DNA of 64,000 bases from Microbulbifer hainanensis (lineage in GTDB: Bacteria > Pseudomonadota > Gammaproteobacteria > Pseudomonadales > Cellvibrionaceae), in NCBI RefSeq assembly GCF_014904735.1, contig NZ_JACZCR010000020.1, positions 232,911 to 296,910 on the forward strand, in the 5' to 3' direction. The notes beneath the pieces were generated by a model. That model worked only from the letters and a program-made list of their open reading frames with translations, was not told where the DNA came from and did not search any database. The stretch's first letter is position 1. Every line of letters starts with the position of its first letter. This document shows positions 18,585 to 27,912 of this stretch, piece by piece. The position numbers were made by a program, and so were the translations under genes.

Positions 18585-19547
18585 TTATGCACCCAGCTGC
18601 ACACCGGGCGCAAACAGCTCCCGGTAGCCCTTGAGGATTTCTTCAGCCGGCAGCGCCTTCTTGCCGGGCAGCTGCAGCAATTGCAGGCGCAGTGCCTCGC
18701 GGCCACAGGCGACCAGGATGCCCTCGGCATCGGCGCCGAGAATGGTGCCGGGTGCGTCGCTGTGGCAGCCGCGTTCCAGCTGCGCACTGTATACGCGCAG
18801 GCGCTGTTCACCCTTGCTGTCGCTATAGGTGGTCCAGCAGACCGGGAAGGGATTGAAAGCGCGGATCTGGCGCTCCAGTTCCACCGCGGGGCGCTGCCAG
18901 TCGAGACGCGCTTCATCCTTGGTTATTTTAGCGGCGTAATTGGCGGCGCTGTCATCCTGCGCCTGCGGAGCCGCACTGCCCGCCGCCAACTGGGCCAGGG
19001 CCTCGAGCAGTGCGGGGCCACCGAGTTCGGCGAGTTTATCGTGCAGGCTGCCACCGGTTTCCCGCGCAGTGATAGTGCAGCGGCGTTCGGTCAGGACCGG
19101 GCCGGTATCCAGGCCGGCCTCCATCTGCATGATGGCGACCCCGCTCTCGGCATCGCCCGCCTCGATGGCGCGCTGGATCGGCGCCGCGCCGCGCCAGCGC
19201 GGCAGCAGCGATGCGTGTACGTTGACGCAGCCGAGGCGCGGGGTATCGAGTACCGCCTGCGGCAGGATCAGGCCGTAGGCCACAACCACCATGATATCGG
19301 CGCCGAGGACAGCGAGTTCCGCCTGCGCGGCATCGTCGCGCAGTGACTGCGGCTGGTAGACGGGGATGTCGTGCTGCTGCGCCAGCTGCTTCACCGGACT
19401 GGCCAGCAGTTTCTTGCCCCGCCCGGCGGGGCGGTCGGGCTGGGTGTAGACGGCGATGACGCGGTGCTCGCTGTCGAGCAGCGCCTGCAGGTGTACGGCG
19501 GCAAAGTCCGGCGTGCCGGCGAAGATGATGTTCAATGGCTGGGTCAT
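18585..19547 (-). CDS. fmt: Methionyl-tRNA formyltransferase
   Basis: 320 residues, typical length. The N-terminal formyltransferase domain starts LNIIFAGTPDFAAVHLQALL. It contains the 10-formyl-THF and catalytic block CVNVHASLLPRWRGAAPIQRAI (conserved Asn, His) and later MQMEAGLDTGPVL with the catalytic aspartate. A C-terminal OB-like domain binds initiator tRNA. It formylates Met-tRNA(fMet). It lies 64 bases after def and abuts rsmB. Confidence 0.96.
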   Translation of the reverse strand: MTQPLNIIFAGTPDFAAVHLQALLDSEHRVIAVYTQPDRPAGRGKKLLASPVKQLAQQHDIPVYQPQSLRDDAAQAELAVLGADIMVVVAYGLILPQAVLDTPRLGCVNVHASLLPRWRGAAPIQRAIEAGDAESGVAIMQMEAGLDTGPVLTERRCTITARETGGSLHDKLAELGGPALLEALAQLAAGSAAPQAQDDSAANYAAKITKDEARLDWQRPAVELERQIRAFNPFPVCWTTYSDSKGEQRLRVYSAQLERGCHSDAPGTILGADAEGILVACGREALRLQLLQLPGKKALPAEEILKGYRELFAPGVQLGA

Positions 19548-19611
19548 AAGTTCGGTGCGGATCAGCCGCCGGGTCGGCCGGCGGCGGTCATCGGAATATT
19601 GCGGCAGTGGA

Positions 19612-20118
19612 TCAGGCGCGCTGGCGGTGGGCCTTCTCCAGTTTGGTGCGAATGCGCTTGCGCTTCAGCGGCGAGATGTAGTCGACGAACAGTTTGCCGT
19701 CGAGATGATCCACCTCGTGCTGGATGCACACGGCCAGCAGGCCCTCTGCCTCCATGGCGAAAGTCTCGCCTTCCCGGTCCAGCGCCTTGACGCGCACTTT
19801 GCGCGGACGCTCCACGGTTTCGTAGAAACCGGGTACCGACAGGCAACCCTCGTCGTACTGGTGAATGTCCTCTTCCAGCACTTCGATTTGCGGATTGATG
19901 AACACCAGAGGCTCGCTCTGGTCCTCGGAAACGTCGATCACCACGATACGCTGGTGCACGTTGACCTGGGTGGCGGCGAGGCCGACACCGGGGGCTTCGT
20001 ACATGGTTTCGAACATGTCATCGACCAGCTGGCGCAGCTCATCTGTGACTTCGGCGACGGGTTTCGCTACCTGGCGCAGACGCGGATCGGGGAATTCAAG
20101 GATCTCAAGTTTGGCCAT
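19612..20118 (-). CDS. def: Peptide deformylase
   Basis: A 168-residue metallopeptidase that removes the N-formyl group from nascent proteins. All three signature motifs are present: [10 protein letters not shown] (motif 1), EGCLSVPGF (motif 2, with the metal-binding Cys) and [12 protein letters not shown] (motif 3, HExxH). The start [21 protein letters not shown] is canonical. First gene of the def-fmt-rsmB unit and divergent from the tsaP-like gene, with 182 bases between them that must hold both promoters. Confidence 0.97.
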   Translation of the reverse strand: MAKLEILEFPDPRLRQVAKPVAEVTDELRQLVDDMFETMYEAPGVGLAATQVNVHQRIVVIDVSEDQSEPLVFINPQIEVLEEDIHQYDEGCLSVPGFYETVERPRKVRVKALDREGETFAMEAEGLLAVCIQHEVDHLDGKLFVDYISPLKRKRIRTKLEKAHRQRA

Positions 20119-20300
20119 AACACCTGTGACAAACTTCTAGTATTCGTGGAACTTGCGCTGATAACATAATGATCGCGCTCAATATTTGCCGATTGGAGTC
20201 TTTTGTTCTAACGGCGTCGGCCAATTGCAAAAGACACCGGCCACTGACCCAGCGGCCCGGCGCTGTGAATTATAGCGATAAAGAGCATAGGAATGCTTCC

Positions 20301-21371
20301 ATGAAAAAAATTATTCTGGCCGCTGCCGCAATGCTGGTGGTGACCTTTGGCATTCACGCGCAGGACCAGGTGCGCCTCAATCCCAATCACCCGGATGTCT
20401 ACGTGGTGCAGAAGGGCGACACCCTGTGGGATATTTCGGGCAAGTTCCTCGCCCAGCCCTGGTACTGGCCGGAGATCTGGCAGGTCAATCCACAGGTAGA
20501 AAACCCCCACCTGATTTATCCCGGTGACCGCCTGCGCCTCGTCTATATCGAGGGCCAACCACAGTTGCACCTGGAGCGCGGCCCGCGCCCCTACAAACTG
20601 ACCCCGGCCGCCGACAGCAGCAGCCTGCATCCGCAGGTGCGCCGCGAAGCTGTCGGCGAAGCGATTCCGACGGTGCCGCTGGAGGCGATCAACGCCTTCC
20701 TGTCCCGCACACGCATCGTTGCGCCCGACGCGTTCAAGGGTACGCCCTATGTAATTTCCGGCGCCGACCAGCGCATTCTCAACGGCGCGGGCGACACGAT
20801 TTATGTGCGCGGCGATTTTCACGAGCCGCTGGCCTCCTACGGCATCTACCGCCCAGGTGAGGTTTACCAGGACCCCTATACCGGCGAAGTGCTGGGTATG
20901 AAGGCGCTGGATGTGGGCTCCGCCGACCTGTATCAGCTGGATCCGGATCGCCGCCAGGACTTTGCCGTGGCCACCATGGAAGTCACCCGGGTTGCCCGCG
21001 AAGTGCGCCTGGAAGACCGCCTGCTGCCCGCCGAGGAGCGAGCGGTTTCCGCGCTGTTCCAGCCGGGTTCGCCGGCGGTGCCGGTGGACGGCGTGATCAT
21101 GGGCGTGGACGAGGGTGTCACCCAGATCGGCAAGTACGATGTCGTCGCCATCAACCGCGGCGAGCGCGAGGGCCTGCAACCGGGCCACGTGCTGGCGATC
21201 TACAAGCGCGGTGCCACCGTGCGCGACAACATCGAGCGGGAAAACGTCAAGCTGCCGGACGAGCGCGCCGGCTTGCTGATGGTGTTCCGCACCTTCGAGA
21301 AAATGAGCCTGGCCCTGGTACTGGATGCCGACCGGCCGCTCGAAGTTATGGATTTGGTACGCAATCCGTAA
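20301..21371 (+). CDS. LysM-domain periplasmic protein, TsaP-like
   Basis: A 356-residue exported protein. It has a signal peptide (MKKIILAAAAMLVVTFGIHAQ, cleavage near residue 21), a single LysM peptidoglycan-binding domain (about 34-82, VYVVQKGDTLWDISGKFLAQPWYWPEIWQVNP ... LIYPGDRLRL), and a long C-terminal FlgT-like region without known catalytic residues. In Pseudomonas the protein at this locus, between def and dprA, is TsaP, which anchors the type IV pilus secretin to peptidoglycan; this assignment follows from family and position. The ATG at 20301 is chosen for its signal peptide and the upstream TAGGAA; the frame continues upstream without similarity. Confidence 0.85.
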   Translation: MKKIILAAAAMLVVTFGIHAQDQVRLNPNHPDVYVVQKGDTLWDISGKFLAQPWYWPEIWQVNPQVENPHLIYPGDRLRLVYIEGQPQLHLERGPRPYKLTPAADSSSLHPQVRREAVGEAIPTVPLEAINAFLSRTRIVAPDAFKGTPYVISGADQRILNGAGDTIYVRGDFHEPLASYGIYRPGEVYQDPYTGEVLGMKALDVGSADLYQLDPDRRQDFAVATMEVTRVAREVRLEDRLLPAEERAVSALFQPGSPAVPVDGVIMGVDEGVTQIGKYDVVAINRGEREGLQPGHVLAIYKRGATVRDNIERENVKLPDERAGLLMVFRTFEKMSLALVLDADRPLEVMDLVRNP

Positions 21372-21452
21372 GCGCACTGTCCGAATTATCCGGCGGACCA
21401 GGATGTTTGGTCCGCCAACGCTTCAGAAAAATCGAATTTCACGGTAAATCGC

Positions 21453-22610
21453 ATGGATGCGCTCACCGCCACGCTGGCACTCCTGCGGCTGGAGGGCGTC
21501 GGCCCCGCCCGCTTCTGGCAGCTCTTCGAACACTTCGGCAATGCCGTCCTGGCGCTGCAGAACCTCCCCGAGACCCTGTTGCACAAACTGCCCGAGCGCG
21601 CTCGGCAGCAGTGGCACGACTACGCGCGCCGTGAGGCCAACAGCGAACTGATCAACTGGGCCCTGGCCGAGCAGGAGCGCTGCGCCGCCTCTGGCGTGCA
21701 GTTACTGCTGTGCGGCAGCGCCGAATTTCCCCCGCTGCTCGCGCAGGTATCGCGCCCGCCGCCGCTGCTGTATTTGCGCGGCCCCATCGATCCGCTGCAC
21801 CTGCCGCAGATCGCGATCGTTGGGGCGCGCCGCGCCAGCCGTGGCGGTCTCGACAATGCGCGCGCCTTTGCCGCGGATCTCGCCCGCGCCGGTTTCGCAA
21901 TCACATCCGGCCTGGCCCTGGGCGTGGATGCCGCCGCCCACCGTGGCGCCCTTGATGGCGGTGGCGCCACTATCGCCGTGCTCGGCAGTGCGGTGGACCG
22001 GCTCTACCCGCGGCGCAATGCCGCGCTGGCGGAAGAGATCGTCGCCAGTGGCGGTGCGATCGTGAGTGAACTGCCGCCGGGCAGCGGCGCCGAGGCGGCG
22101 AACTTCCCGCGCCGCAACCGCATCATCAGCGGCCTGTCTCTCGGCGTGCTGCTGGTGGAGGCAGCGCTGCGCTCAGGCTCACTGATCACTGCGCGGCTGG
22201 CGCTGGAGCAGAACCGCGAGGTGTTTGCGATACCCGGCTCCATTCACAACCCGCTCGCCCGCGGTTGCCACCGCATGATCCGCGACGGCGCCGCGCTGGT
22301 GGAGACCAGCGCCGATATCGTTGCGGAACTGGGCGGCCTGCTGGCACGACCGGGCGACAGCGCGAAAGTGCCGGGCGAGGAGACGGGCCCGGTATCCCCG
22401 CTCCCGCAAGAGCCGGGAGCCCGCGCCCTGATAGCCGCGCTGGGCGGAGACCCGCGCACGATGGAGCAGCTGGCGCGGGACACCGGTGAAGGTGCCGGTG
22501 AACTGATGGCCGCGTTGTTGCAGATGGAACTGGCGGGGCTGGTGGAGCAGGTGCCCGGCGGCTACCAGCTGACGCCGCGCGGCGCCGGCTACTTGCAGCC
22601 GCAGGACTGA
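21453..22610 (+). CDS. dprA: DNA-processing protein DprA (Smf)
   Basis: A 385-residue single-stranded-DNA-binding protein that loads RecA during natural transformation. An N-terminal SAM-like domain (ALLRLEGVGPARFWQLFEHFG) is followed by the extended Rossmann fold. The fold shows VGARRASRGGLDNARAFA, TSGLALGVDAAAHRGAL, VLGSAVDRLYPRRN and the downstream conserved blocks NFPRRNRIISGLS, VLLVEAALRSGSL and VFAIPGSIHNPLARGCHRMI. A C-terminal winged-helix domain (about 320-385) ends it. Normal length. Confidence 0.95.
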   Translation: MDALTATLALLRLEGVGPARFWQLFEHFGNAVLALQNLPETLLHKLPERARQQWHDYARREANSELINWALAEQERCAASGVQLLLCGSAEFPPLLAQVSRPPPLLYLRGPIDPLHLPQIAIVGARRASRGGLDNARAFAADLARAGFAITSGLALGVDAAAHRGALDGGGATIAVLGSAVDRLYPRRNAALAEEIVASGGAIVSELPPGSGAEAANFPRRNRIISGLSLGVLLVEAALRSGSLITARLALEQNREVFAIPGSIHNPLARGCHRMIRDGAALVETSADIVAELGGLLARPGDSAKVPGEETGPVSPLPQEPGARALIAALGGDPRTMEQLARDTGEGAGELMAALLQMELAGLVEQVPGGYQLTPRGAGYLQPQD

Positions 22611-22854
22611 TTGTATCCGGGCGCCAGCGCAAGAATGCACCTGCTTAAGAATGAGCACACGTTCCCGCGCAACGGGTCGACGCATTCCGCTGTACTAGAT
22701 TGAATAAGGGGTAATCAGATTGCAGATGTTTGCCACGGCGGGACGGCGGAGGTGACTGCGACCTTGCGCGACAGCCTCTTCCGCCTTGTTTGGACGGCAA
22801 CAATTCGATAGATTGCCGCGACTTTCCCGTATCGACAGCGCAATGAGAGTTCCA

Positions 22855-23370
22855 GTGAGCAAGCCTTTTGTCGCCATACTAATTGGGTCTGACTCCGATC
22901 TGCCGGTAATGGAAGCGGCCTTCGGCGTACTGGATAAGTTCGACATTCCGTTTGAAGTAAAAATCACTTCCGCCCAGCGGACCCCGCAGAATACCCACGA
23001 CTATGTGACCGACGCCGACAAGCGCGGTTGTGTCGCGTTCATTTGTGCCGATGGTATGGCCGCACACCTGGCCGGTGCCGTGTCCGCCGTCACCCTGAAG
23101 CCGGTAATCGGCGTGCCGATCAGCGCTTCCCTGGAAGGCCTGGATGCTCTGCTGTCCACCGTGCAGATGCCCGGTGGTAACCCGGTAGCGACCGTGGCCA
23201 TCGGCAAGGTTGGCGCCAGGAACGCCGCTTACCTGGCCGCGCAGATCATCGGCTCTGCCGATGCCGAGATGCACCGGAAACTTGTGGATGAGCGTGACGC
23301 CAACGCCGCAGCGATCATCGCCAAGGACGCGCAATTGCAGAAAGACCTGCAACAGCGCAAAGCCAAATAA
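22855..23370 (+). CDS. PurE-family protein lacking the catalytic histidine
   Basis: About 171 residues with the fold signatures of N5-carboxyaminoimidazole ribonucleotide mutase: an [12 protein letters not shown] start, [37 protein letters not shown]. However, the loop that reads SAHRTP in classical PurE reads SAQRTP here (Gln41, aligning with the catalytic His45 of E. coli PurE), and the usual GAGGAAHLPG segment is [11 protein letters not shown]. The normal chemistry is therefore doubtful. It may be a paralogue with another role, or a divergent enzyme. GTG at 22855 is taken as start; ATG at 22843 is equally possible. It sits between dprA and tsaC without purK. No second purE is visible in this window. 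Confidence 0.75.
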   Translation: MSKPFVAILIGSDSDLPVMEAAFGVLDKFDIPFEVKITSAQRTPQNTHDYVTDADKRGCVAFICADGMAAHLAGAVSAVTLKPVIGVPISASLEGLDALLSTVQMPGGNPVATVAIGKVGARNAAYLAAQIIGSADAEMHRKLVDERDANAAAIIAKDAQLQKDLQQRKAK

Positions 23371-23384
23371 GACGGCATCCGGCA

Positions 23385-23948
23385 ATGAAATATTCTCCGT
23401 TAGCAGTACAGCAAGCCGCCCGTGCGATCGCCGCGGGTGGCGTCATCGCGCACCCCACCGAATCCGTGTGGGGTCTCGCCTGTGATCCCTTCAATGCCCG
23501 CGCCGTCGAGCGGCTGCTGCGGCTGAAAAACCGGCCGCTGGAAAAGGGCCTGATTCTCGTCTCCGGTGAGGAGCGTCATTTCGGCGAGTTGCTGGAAAAC
23601 CTCAGCGCCAGCCAACTACAGCAAATGCACGCGACCTGGCCCGGCCCGGTCACCTGGCTAGTGCCCCATTTCGGCCGCGTGCCCCCGTGGATCAGCGGCG
23701 CACACCACTCCGTTGCCCTGCGCTGTACCGATCACCCGTTTACCGCGGCATTAACGCGGGCACTCGGTGGTGCTATCGTGTCCACCTCGGCCAACCCCTC
23801 CGGCAGCCAGGCCGCCCGGCACAAGTACCAGGTGCTGCGCTATTTCGGCGATGCGCTGGATTTTGTCGGCGGCGGTGCCACCGGTGGCCGCCGCGCACCC
23901 AGCGAGATCCGCGATCTGATCAGCGGCGGCGTGGTGCGCCCCAGTTAA
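23385..23948 (+). CDS. tsaC: Threonylcarbamoyl-AMP synthase
   Basis: A 187-residue YrdC/Sua5 domain protein that makes L-threonylcarbamoyladenylate from threonine, bicarbonate and ATP for tRNA t6A37 modification. The start IAAGGVIAHPTESVWGLACDPFNARAVERLLRLKNRP contains the KR-x-ATP binding region. ATWPGPVTWLVP, VALRCTDHP and IVSTSANPSGSQAAR are the other family blocks. The length matches the short TsaC form without a Sua5 extension. It follows the PurE-like gene after 14 bases and precedes hemF by 27 bases. Confidence 0.95.
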   Translation: MKYSPLAVQQAARAIAAGGVIAHPTESVWGLACDPFNARAVERLLRLKNRPLEKGLILVSGEERHFGELLENLSASQLQQMHATWPGPVTWLVPHFGRVPPWISGAHHSVALRCTDHPFTAALTRALGGAIVSTSANPSGSQAARHKYQVLRYFGDALDFVGGGATGGRRAPSEIRDLISGGVVRPS

Positions 23949-24881
<933 letters not shown>

Positions 24882-24993
24882 TTCCACGTTGGTGAACCGC
24901 GGCAGCGGGCTGTTTGCTGCCACAGCATCGAAATCGATGCCGTCCATCACGACCCGCCGAGCCGGATAAATTTAACGGAAAAGGAGCGCCGCT

Positions 24994-25446
24994 GTGCACA
25001 AAGCGCGACTCGAACAAATCAATCGCCTGTTCCTGGATTACCGTCGTCAATTCGAAATTGGCGATGCGGAACAGGTCGCGGACTTCTACCGCTTTCCGCT
25101 GCATTATTACCGTGAGGACGGCAACAAGCTGGCTGTGTCGCGGGAAGAATTCGTATTGCAGGTGGACAAGCTGCTCAGCGCCTACCGGCGCCTGCAGGTC
25201 AACCAGATTCTCGGCACCGTCACCGACGTCATCGAACTGAATGACAGCAGCAGCCTGGCGACGCTGAACTGGATTCTGCTGTGTCCCCAGGGTGAAAAGA
25301 GCGCGGAGCTGTACAGCGCCACCACGCGTTATCTGCTGAGCGACACCGAGGACGGCCTGAAAATCGACGGTCTGATTCTGGTTGACGAAGCGGAGAAAAT
25401 CCGCGGTGCCGTGCGCGCGCGCAGGCGTGCGGCAAAGCAGGGTTGA
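24994..25446 (+). CDS. Conserved hypothetical protein, possibly NTF2/SnoaL-like
   Basis: A 150-residue soluble protein. The N-terminal helix (RLEQINRLFLDYRRQFEIGDAEQVADFYRFPLHYY) followed by mixed strands (FVLQVDKLLSAYRRLQVNQI ... VIELNDSSSLATLNWILLC) suggests a cone-like NTF2/SnoaL fold, but I do not recognise a specific family. The GTG start at 24994 has AAGGAG seven bases upstream. The C-terminus is basic (VRARRRAAKQG). The stop overlaps the region where aroE begins, so it is probably cotranscribed with aroE. Confidence 0.7.
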   Translation: MHKARLEQINRLFLDYRRQFEIGDAEQVADFYRFPLHYYREDGNKLAVSREEFVLQVDKLLSAYRRLQVNQILGTVTDVIELNDSSSLATLNWILLCPQGEKSAELYSATTRYLLSDTEDGLKIDGLILVDEAEKIRGAVRARRRAAKQG

Positions 25447-25451
25447 GTGTG

Positions 25452-26279
25452 GTGACCGACCGCTACGCCGTTGTCGGCAATCCCATCACCCATTCCCTGT
25501 CGCCGCTTATCCACAGCGCCTTTGCTGCCCAGACCGGCGAGGATATCCGCTACGACAAACTGCTGGCGGAGCGGGATGGCTTCGCGGAGTTCGCCCGCGA
25601 ATTTTTTGCCGCCGGCGGCAAGGGACTTAACGTGACGGTGCCCTTCAAGCTGGATGCGTGCAATTTTGCCGACCGGCTCACCGAGCGCGCCAGCGCCGCC
25701 GGTGCCGTCAATACGCTGAAGCTGGAAACGGACGGCAGTCTGCTCGGTGACAATACCGACGGCGCCGGCCTGGTGGCGGATATCCGCGACAATCTCGGCT
25801 GGGACATCGCCGGCAAGCGCGTGCTGTTGCTCGGCGCCGGTGGCGCCGCCCGCGGCGCGCTGCTGCCGCTGCTGGCGGAGCAGCCGGCTCTGCTGTATAT
25901 CGCCAACCGCACTGCCGCGAAGGCGCTGCAACTGGCAACGGAATTCGCCGGCCCGAGTCAACTTGGCGGCGGGGGCTACGACACCCTCGCCGGTCATTTC
26001 GACCTGGTGATCAACGCCAGCGCCGCCAGCCTCGGTGGCGAGGTACCGCCGCTGCCGGAGGGGATCTTCGCTCCCGGCGCCAAGGCTTACGACATGGTCT
26101 ACGGTGCCGAGCCGACACCGTTTATGCGCTGGGCGCAGCAGCGCGGCGCCGCCGTGGCGGACGGCCTGGGCATGCTGGTGGGGCAGGCGGCGGAAGCTTT
26201 TAATTTATGGCGCGGCGTCAGGCCGGAGGTGGCTCCGGTGCTGCAACAGCTGCGCAAAGAAATACAAAACAAGTCATAA
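25452..26279 (+). CDS. aroE: Shikimate 5-dehydrogenase
   Basis: A 275-residue NADP-dependent enzyme that reduces 3-dehydroshikimate in aromatic amino acid biosynthesis. The substrate-binding N-terminal domain shows RYAVVGNPITHSLSPLIH and NVTVPFK (catalytic lysine). The cofactor domain shows the glycine-rich LLLGAGGAARGAL and NRTAAKA. The GTG at 25452 gives the usual start (M)TDRYAV, with AGGG nine bases upstream; a TTG at 25443 in the same frame would add three residues. Length is close to that of E. coli AroE (272). Confidence 0.95.
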   Translation: MTDRYAVVGNPITHSLSPLIHSAFAAQTGEDIRYDKLLAERDGFAEFAREFFAAGGKGLNVTVPFKLDACNFADRLTERASAAGAVNTLKLETDGSLLGDNTDGAGLVADIRDNLGWDIAGKRVLLLGAGGAARGALLPLLAEQPALLYIANRTAAKALQLATEFAGPSQLGGGGYDTLAGHFDLVINASAASLGGEVPPLPEGIFAPGAKAYDMVYGAEPTPFMRWAQQRGAAVADGLGMLVGQAAEAFNLWRGVRPEVAPVLQQLRKEIQNKS

Positions 26280-26304
26280 CTATTCATAACAAGGGGGAGT
26301 GGCA

Positions 26305-26706
26305 GTGCGCGAGTTTCTGCGGAACCTGTCTTTCTGTTTTGCCGTCGGTAGTTTCGGCGGTCTCTGCTACGCCGTGGGTCTGTGGGCCATGGGCCACTAC
26401 GGCTTCAACCGCTGGCTGGGCGTGGATATCGCCCCCTATCTGTCGAATGCCTATCTATACCAGCGTGTGGTCTGGGGCGGTATCTGTGGGCTGATCTTCC
26501 TACTGCCGTGGCAGAAATCCTGGTTTGCCCGTGGTTTCTTCCTGTCCCTGATTCCGGCGGGGATTATGCTGCTGTTGTTGCTGCCGATGCGCGGCTACGG
26601 TCCCGGCGCGCTCGCGCTCGGTGCCCTGACCCCACTGGTCATTATCCTGGCCTGTGCCATCGGCGGTATCGCCGCGTCCGGGTTGTTGCGCGCGCAGGGC
26701 AAGTAA
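26305..26706 (+). CDS. Small inner-membrane protein of unknown function
   Basis: About 133 residues with four hydrophobic helices (near 6-28, 55-70, 78-97 and 103-128). The hydrophilic loops are short and contain no recognisable motif. The start is taken at GTG 26305, since AGGGGGAG ends five bases upstream; GTG at 26299, two codons earlier, lies inside that Shine-Dalgarno. It follows aroE after about 25 bases and is probably the last gene of the unit. It converges with the AhpD-like gene. Confidence 0.7.
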   Translation: MREFLRNLSFCFAVGSFGGLCYAVGLWAMGHYGFNRWLGVDIAPYLSNAYLYQRVVWGGICGLIFLLPWQKSWFARGFFLSLIPAGIMLLLLLPMRGYGPGALALGALTPLVIILACAIGGIAASGLLRAQGK

Positions 26707-26803
26707 TCCAGGCGTCAACGGAACGCGAGTTTAGCGGCCCGAGTAGCGGGATTTGCCGGGTACCCGGGCCCTCACGTCAGCCTTCTTTACTTCAATTGCC
26801 CTC

Positions 26804-27322
26804 TCAGGCCGCGAACTCTATTTCCACCAGACTGCAGGTCTGCGTGTGGCCCAGCGACCGCTTGATGGTCGGGTACACCGAGGCGGTCGCCACGCAGACT
26901 CCGAGCTCGATGCGCTGGCGCTTATCCAGCTGCGCGGCGATACGCGCCTCCAGCTGCGGGTCGAGATTGCGATAGCCGGATACCGCGGTGGCGAAGTCGA
27001 AAATATCCTTCAGATCCTCGGGCAGGCGGCTGCCCCCCTGAATACAGGCTTCCACCAGCGCCCTGTCGACGCCGGCCTCCAGCGCCATACGCACGCTCAG
27101 TTGCAGGCAGGCGCCGCAGTCAGCCACCTGCATGGCGGCCAGCTTGCTGACCCAGTAACTTTCCAGCGACAGGAATTCGCGGTGATACGAAAGCGGGCGG
27201 AAATCGGCAAACTTGGCGAAGCCGGACGGCGACCCCTCGAGAAATTCCAGCAGGTAGCTGACGTCATAGCGGTAGCGTTCGGCCAGGTCTTGGAGACCCT
27301 GGCGGTGTTCTTCAATGTCCAT
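26804..27322 (-). CDS. Carboxymuconolactone decarboxylase/AhpD-like protein
   Basis: 172 residues of the CMD/AhpD helical fold. The AhpD-type redox motif is visible as ADCGACLQLSVRMALEAGVD, with the CxxC pair at residues 69 and 72. In AhpD-like proteins this reduces peroxiredoxins or acts in an alkylhydroperoxidase cycle. The N-terminal 60 residues (SPSGFAKFADFRPLSYHREFLSLE) are longer than in minimal AhpD. AAGGAG precedes the ATG. It is the last of three minus-strand genes (LysR, DUF2938, this one), which suggests common regulation. Confidence 0.8.
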   Translation of the reverse strand: MDIEEHRQGLQDLAERYRYDVSYLLEFLEGSPSGFAKFADFRPLSYHREFLSLESYWVSKLAAMQVADCGACLQLSVRMALEAGVDRALVEACIQGGSRLPEDLKDIFDFATAVSGYRNLDPQLEARIAAQLDKRQRIELGVCVATASVYPTIKRSLGHTQTCSLVEIEFAA

Positions 27323-27344
27323 GTGAAGTCTCCTTTTGTAGGTA

Positions 27345-27845
27345 TTACAGCGGTAGCAGTGTGAGGATTCGCGCGGAGAGATAGAGGCCGAGGCCGAATA
27401 CGGTATGGGTGGCGACGCTGCGCAGCCGCGCCCGCGATGGCTGCGGCGTCTTTGCCGCGGCGATACCGGCGCCCATGCCGGGTTGCAGGATCAGGAAGGG
27501 TGCCGCCACCGTCAGCACGCCGAACAGCAGCGCTGGGACCAGCGTTGGCTGCAGGGCCCAGCCGGGGCCGCTGAGTACCAGTAACAGGGCGGCCAAGGCG
27601 ATTCCCACGGCGTAGTGAAACAGCCAGCCGAGGGCGGCTTCCCCCCGCACCGGCGTTGCCATCCCGATATGACCATGGGCCACACGGCCTTGGGGCAGGT
27701 GCCCGATCCAGCGGCCGACCAGGGACCAATCCAGCGAAGGCACGGCAAAACAGCGCCGCAGCAGCAGCGCCCAGCCATCCATCAACAGGGTTGCGCCGGC
27801 GCCGATCAGCAGGGCGCGCAGCGCAAATTCAATGTCATTGTGCAC
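27345..27845 (-). CDS. DUF2938 family membrane protein
   Basis: A 166-residue integral membrane protein with about four hydrophobic helices. The DUF2938 signatures ATLLMDGWALLLRR, GRWIGHLPQGRVAHGHI and GWLFHYAVGIALAALLL are present, as is PFLILQPGMGAGIAAAKTP near the C-terminus. Function is unknown. The start is GTG at 27845, preceded by GGGAGG. It lies 22 bases before the AhpD-like gene and 67 bases after the LysR gene on the same strand, an arrangement that makes it a likely target of that LysR protein. Confidence 0.85.
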   Translation of the reverse strand: MHNDIEFALRALLIGAGATLLMDGWALLLRRCFAVPSLDWSLVGRWIGHLPQGRVAHGHIGMATPVRGEAALGWLFHYAVGIALAALLLVLSGPGWALQPTLVPALLFGVLTVAAPFLILQPGMGAGIAAAKTPQPSRARLRSVATHTVFGLGLYLSARILTLLPL

Positions 27846-27912
27846 CGGTGGTTACCTCCCATGCGATTGCCTGTGGGAGGCATCATCGATCAGCAAGTCC
27901 GCTGATAAAAAG

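Noticed and set aside
16965..19346. 793-residue open frame antisense to trkA, rsmB and fmt
   Set aside because: It spans three recognised genes on the other strand and has shadow-frame composition, with no domain.
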